A stretch of DNA of 64,000 nucleotides, taken from positions 1 through 64,000 of the forward strand of contig NZ_SJPU01000006.1 in NCBI RefSeq assembly GCF_007860105.1, read 5' to 3'. The notes under the pieces are model-generated. The model searched no databases. It was not told where the DNA came from and saw only the letters and a program-made list of their open reading frames with translations. Positions within the stretch are counted from its first letter, which is position 1. Each line of letters opens with the position of its first letter. Made by a program: the position numbers and the translations under genes. This DNA is from Allorhodopirellula heiligendammensis (GTDB lineage Bacteria; Planctomycetota; Planctomycetia; Pirellulales; Pirellulaceae). Below are positions 63,576 to 64,000 of this stretch, piece after piece.

Positions 63576-64000
63576 GACTCCGATTCCTCCTTGTATGGCA
63601 TTAAAATCTCGCCTGACTGCACCCCCTCGAGGGCGGACCAACCCTGTTCAGCGATAGTGGCACCTAGTTGGGTCACAAGTCGAAAATCACGATCGCTTTC
63701 CTTGCCGCCGAGCATCTTCCGACGCAACTCACGACAAACCACATCGCCCGCTGCTCTGGTGGTGGCATCCTGACTGCGACTGGCGTACAAGCTCGTAACT
63801 AACACAACCACCGCGGACTGAATGTCGAGTGATAACGCAGACATCCGACACTGCCGATCGGCGAGTTTCAACTGATATTTCCGCATCGTTCCACTGACGT
63901 TCAAGCCACTGGACGACAGATACTGACGCGCGAAAAGTACGTGCTCCTGGAGCTCGGCGTTGGCAACATGCTCGTGACTCCAGTGGGCTGATCGGAGCGA
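63572..64000 (-). CDS. Partial acyl-CoA dehydrogenase-like protein, C-terminal part
   Basis: The frame stays open to the window edge, so the start lies beyond it. About 142 residues are present, rich in helices. The segment MRKYQLKLADRQCRMSALSLDIQSAVVVLVTSLYASRSQDATTRAAGDV and the following helix resemble the C-terminal domain of very-long-chain acyl-CoA dehydrogenases. The 5' end is cut off, so the active-site base cannot be checked. It is coupled to the patatin gene, which fits a fatty-acid metabolism unit. Confidence 0.45.
   Translation of the reverse strand, partial: SLRSAHWSHEHVANAELQEHVLFARQYLSSSGLNVSGTMRKYQLKLADRQCRMSALSLDIQSAVVVLVTSLYASRSQDATTRAAGDVVCRELRRKMLGGKESDRDFRLVTQLGATIAEQGWSALEGVQSGEILMPYKEESES

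Overview
The window looks like a chromosome segment of a planctomycete of the Rhodopirellula/Pirellulaceae type. The basis is family content: an iduronate-2-sulfatase-like sulfatase, a BBP7-type outer-membrane barrel with a Cys-rich N-terminal segment, a planctomycete-style tyrosine integrase, a DUF6263-like secreted protein, large TPR and LRR proteins, a kinase/ATPase/TPR fusion, and very small operons. No taxonomic marker (rRNA) is present, so this is an inference.

Layout. 1-6.7 kb is an accessory region: non-coding or decayed DNA, a lone CHC2 zinc-finger protein, a REP-associated (Y1/HUH) transposase unit with its own inverted ends and an upstream array of small hairpins, an IS66 transposase remnant, a two-gene unit with a membrane-anchored Mrr-like nuclease, and a tyrosine integrase followed by a coupled small ORF, next to tRNA-Arg(TCT). 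6.7-15 kb holds a giant Ser/Thr kinase-AAA-TPR protein, tRNA-His(GTG), a three-gene NrtABC/SsuABC-like importer with overlapping genes, and two small stress-type proteins. 15-24 kb holds an aldolase-like/PfkB-kinase fusion, an RND efflux pair (MFP+pump) and its divergent TetR regulator with a visible operator, and a GNAT enzyme. 24-35 kb: NhaC antiporter, DUF6263-like protein, leuS, a Cys/Pro repeat secreted protein, an LRR protein and a TPR protein, all on the minus strand. 35-46 kb: S41 protease, BBP7 barrel, phosphoesterase, metK, secreted GH32 fructan hydrolase, sulfatase and Dabb protein. 46-52 kb: GntR(YtrA)-ABC ATPase-membrane protein operon and an unknown membrane protein. 52-64 kb: a lone MoxR ATPase bracketed by inverted palindromes, purU, a YkgJ cysteine-cluster protein, recQ, a sugar-phosphate isomerase, a TraB-type protein, a VKOR-DsbA fusion, a carbon-nitrogen hydrolase divergent from bioD, a patatin phospholipase and the 3' end of a probable acyl-CoA dehydrogenase.

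The best candidates for something undescribed are the transposase/hairpin-array unit at 1.4-2.6 kb, the two-gene nuclease module at 3.4-4.8 kb, the aldolase-kinase fusion at 15.2-17.5 kb, and the 27-bp perfect inverted repeats around moxR. No CRISPR array, prophage structural module or rRNA was seen. Start codons were re-chosen where the longest reading frame ran into a neighbour, an operator or a tRNA, or began with an unsupported TTG. All family assignments are by eye, without database searches.
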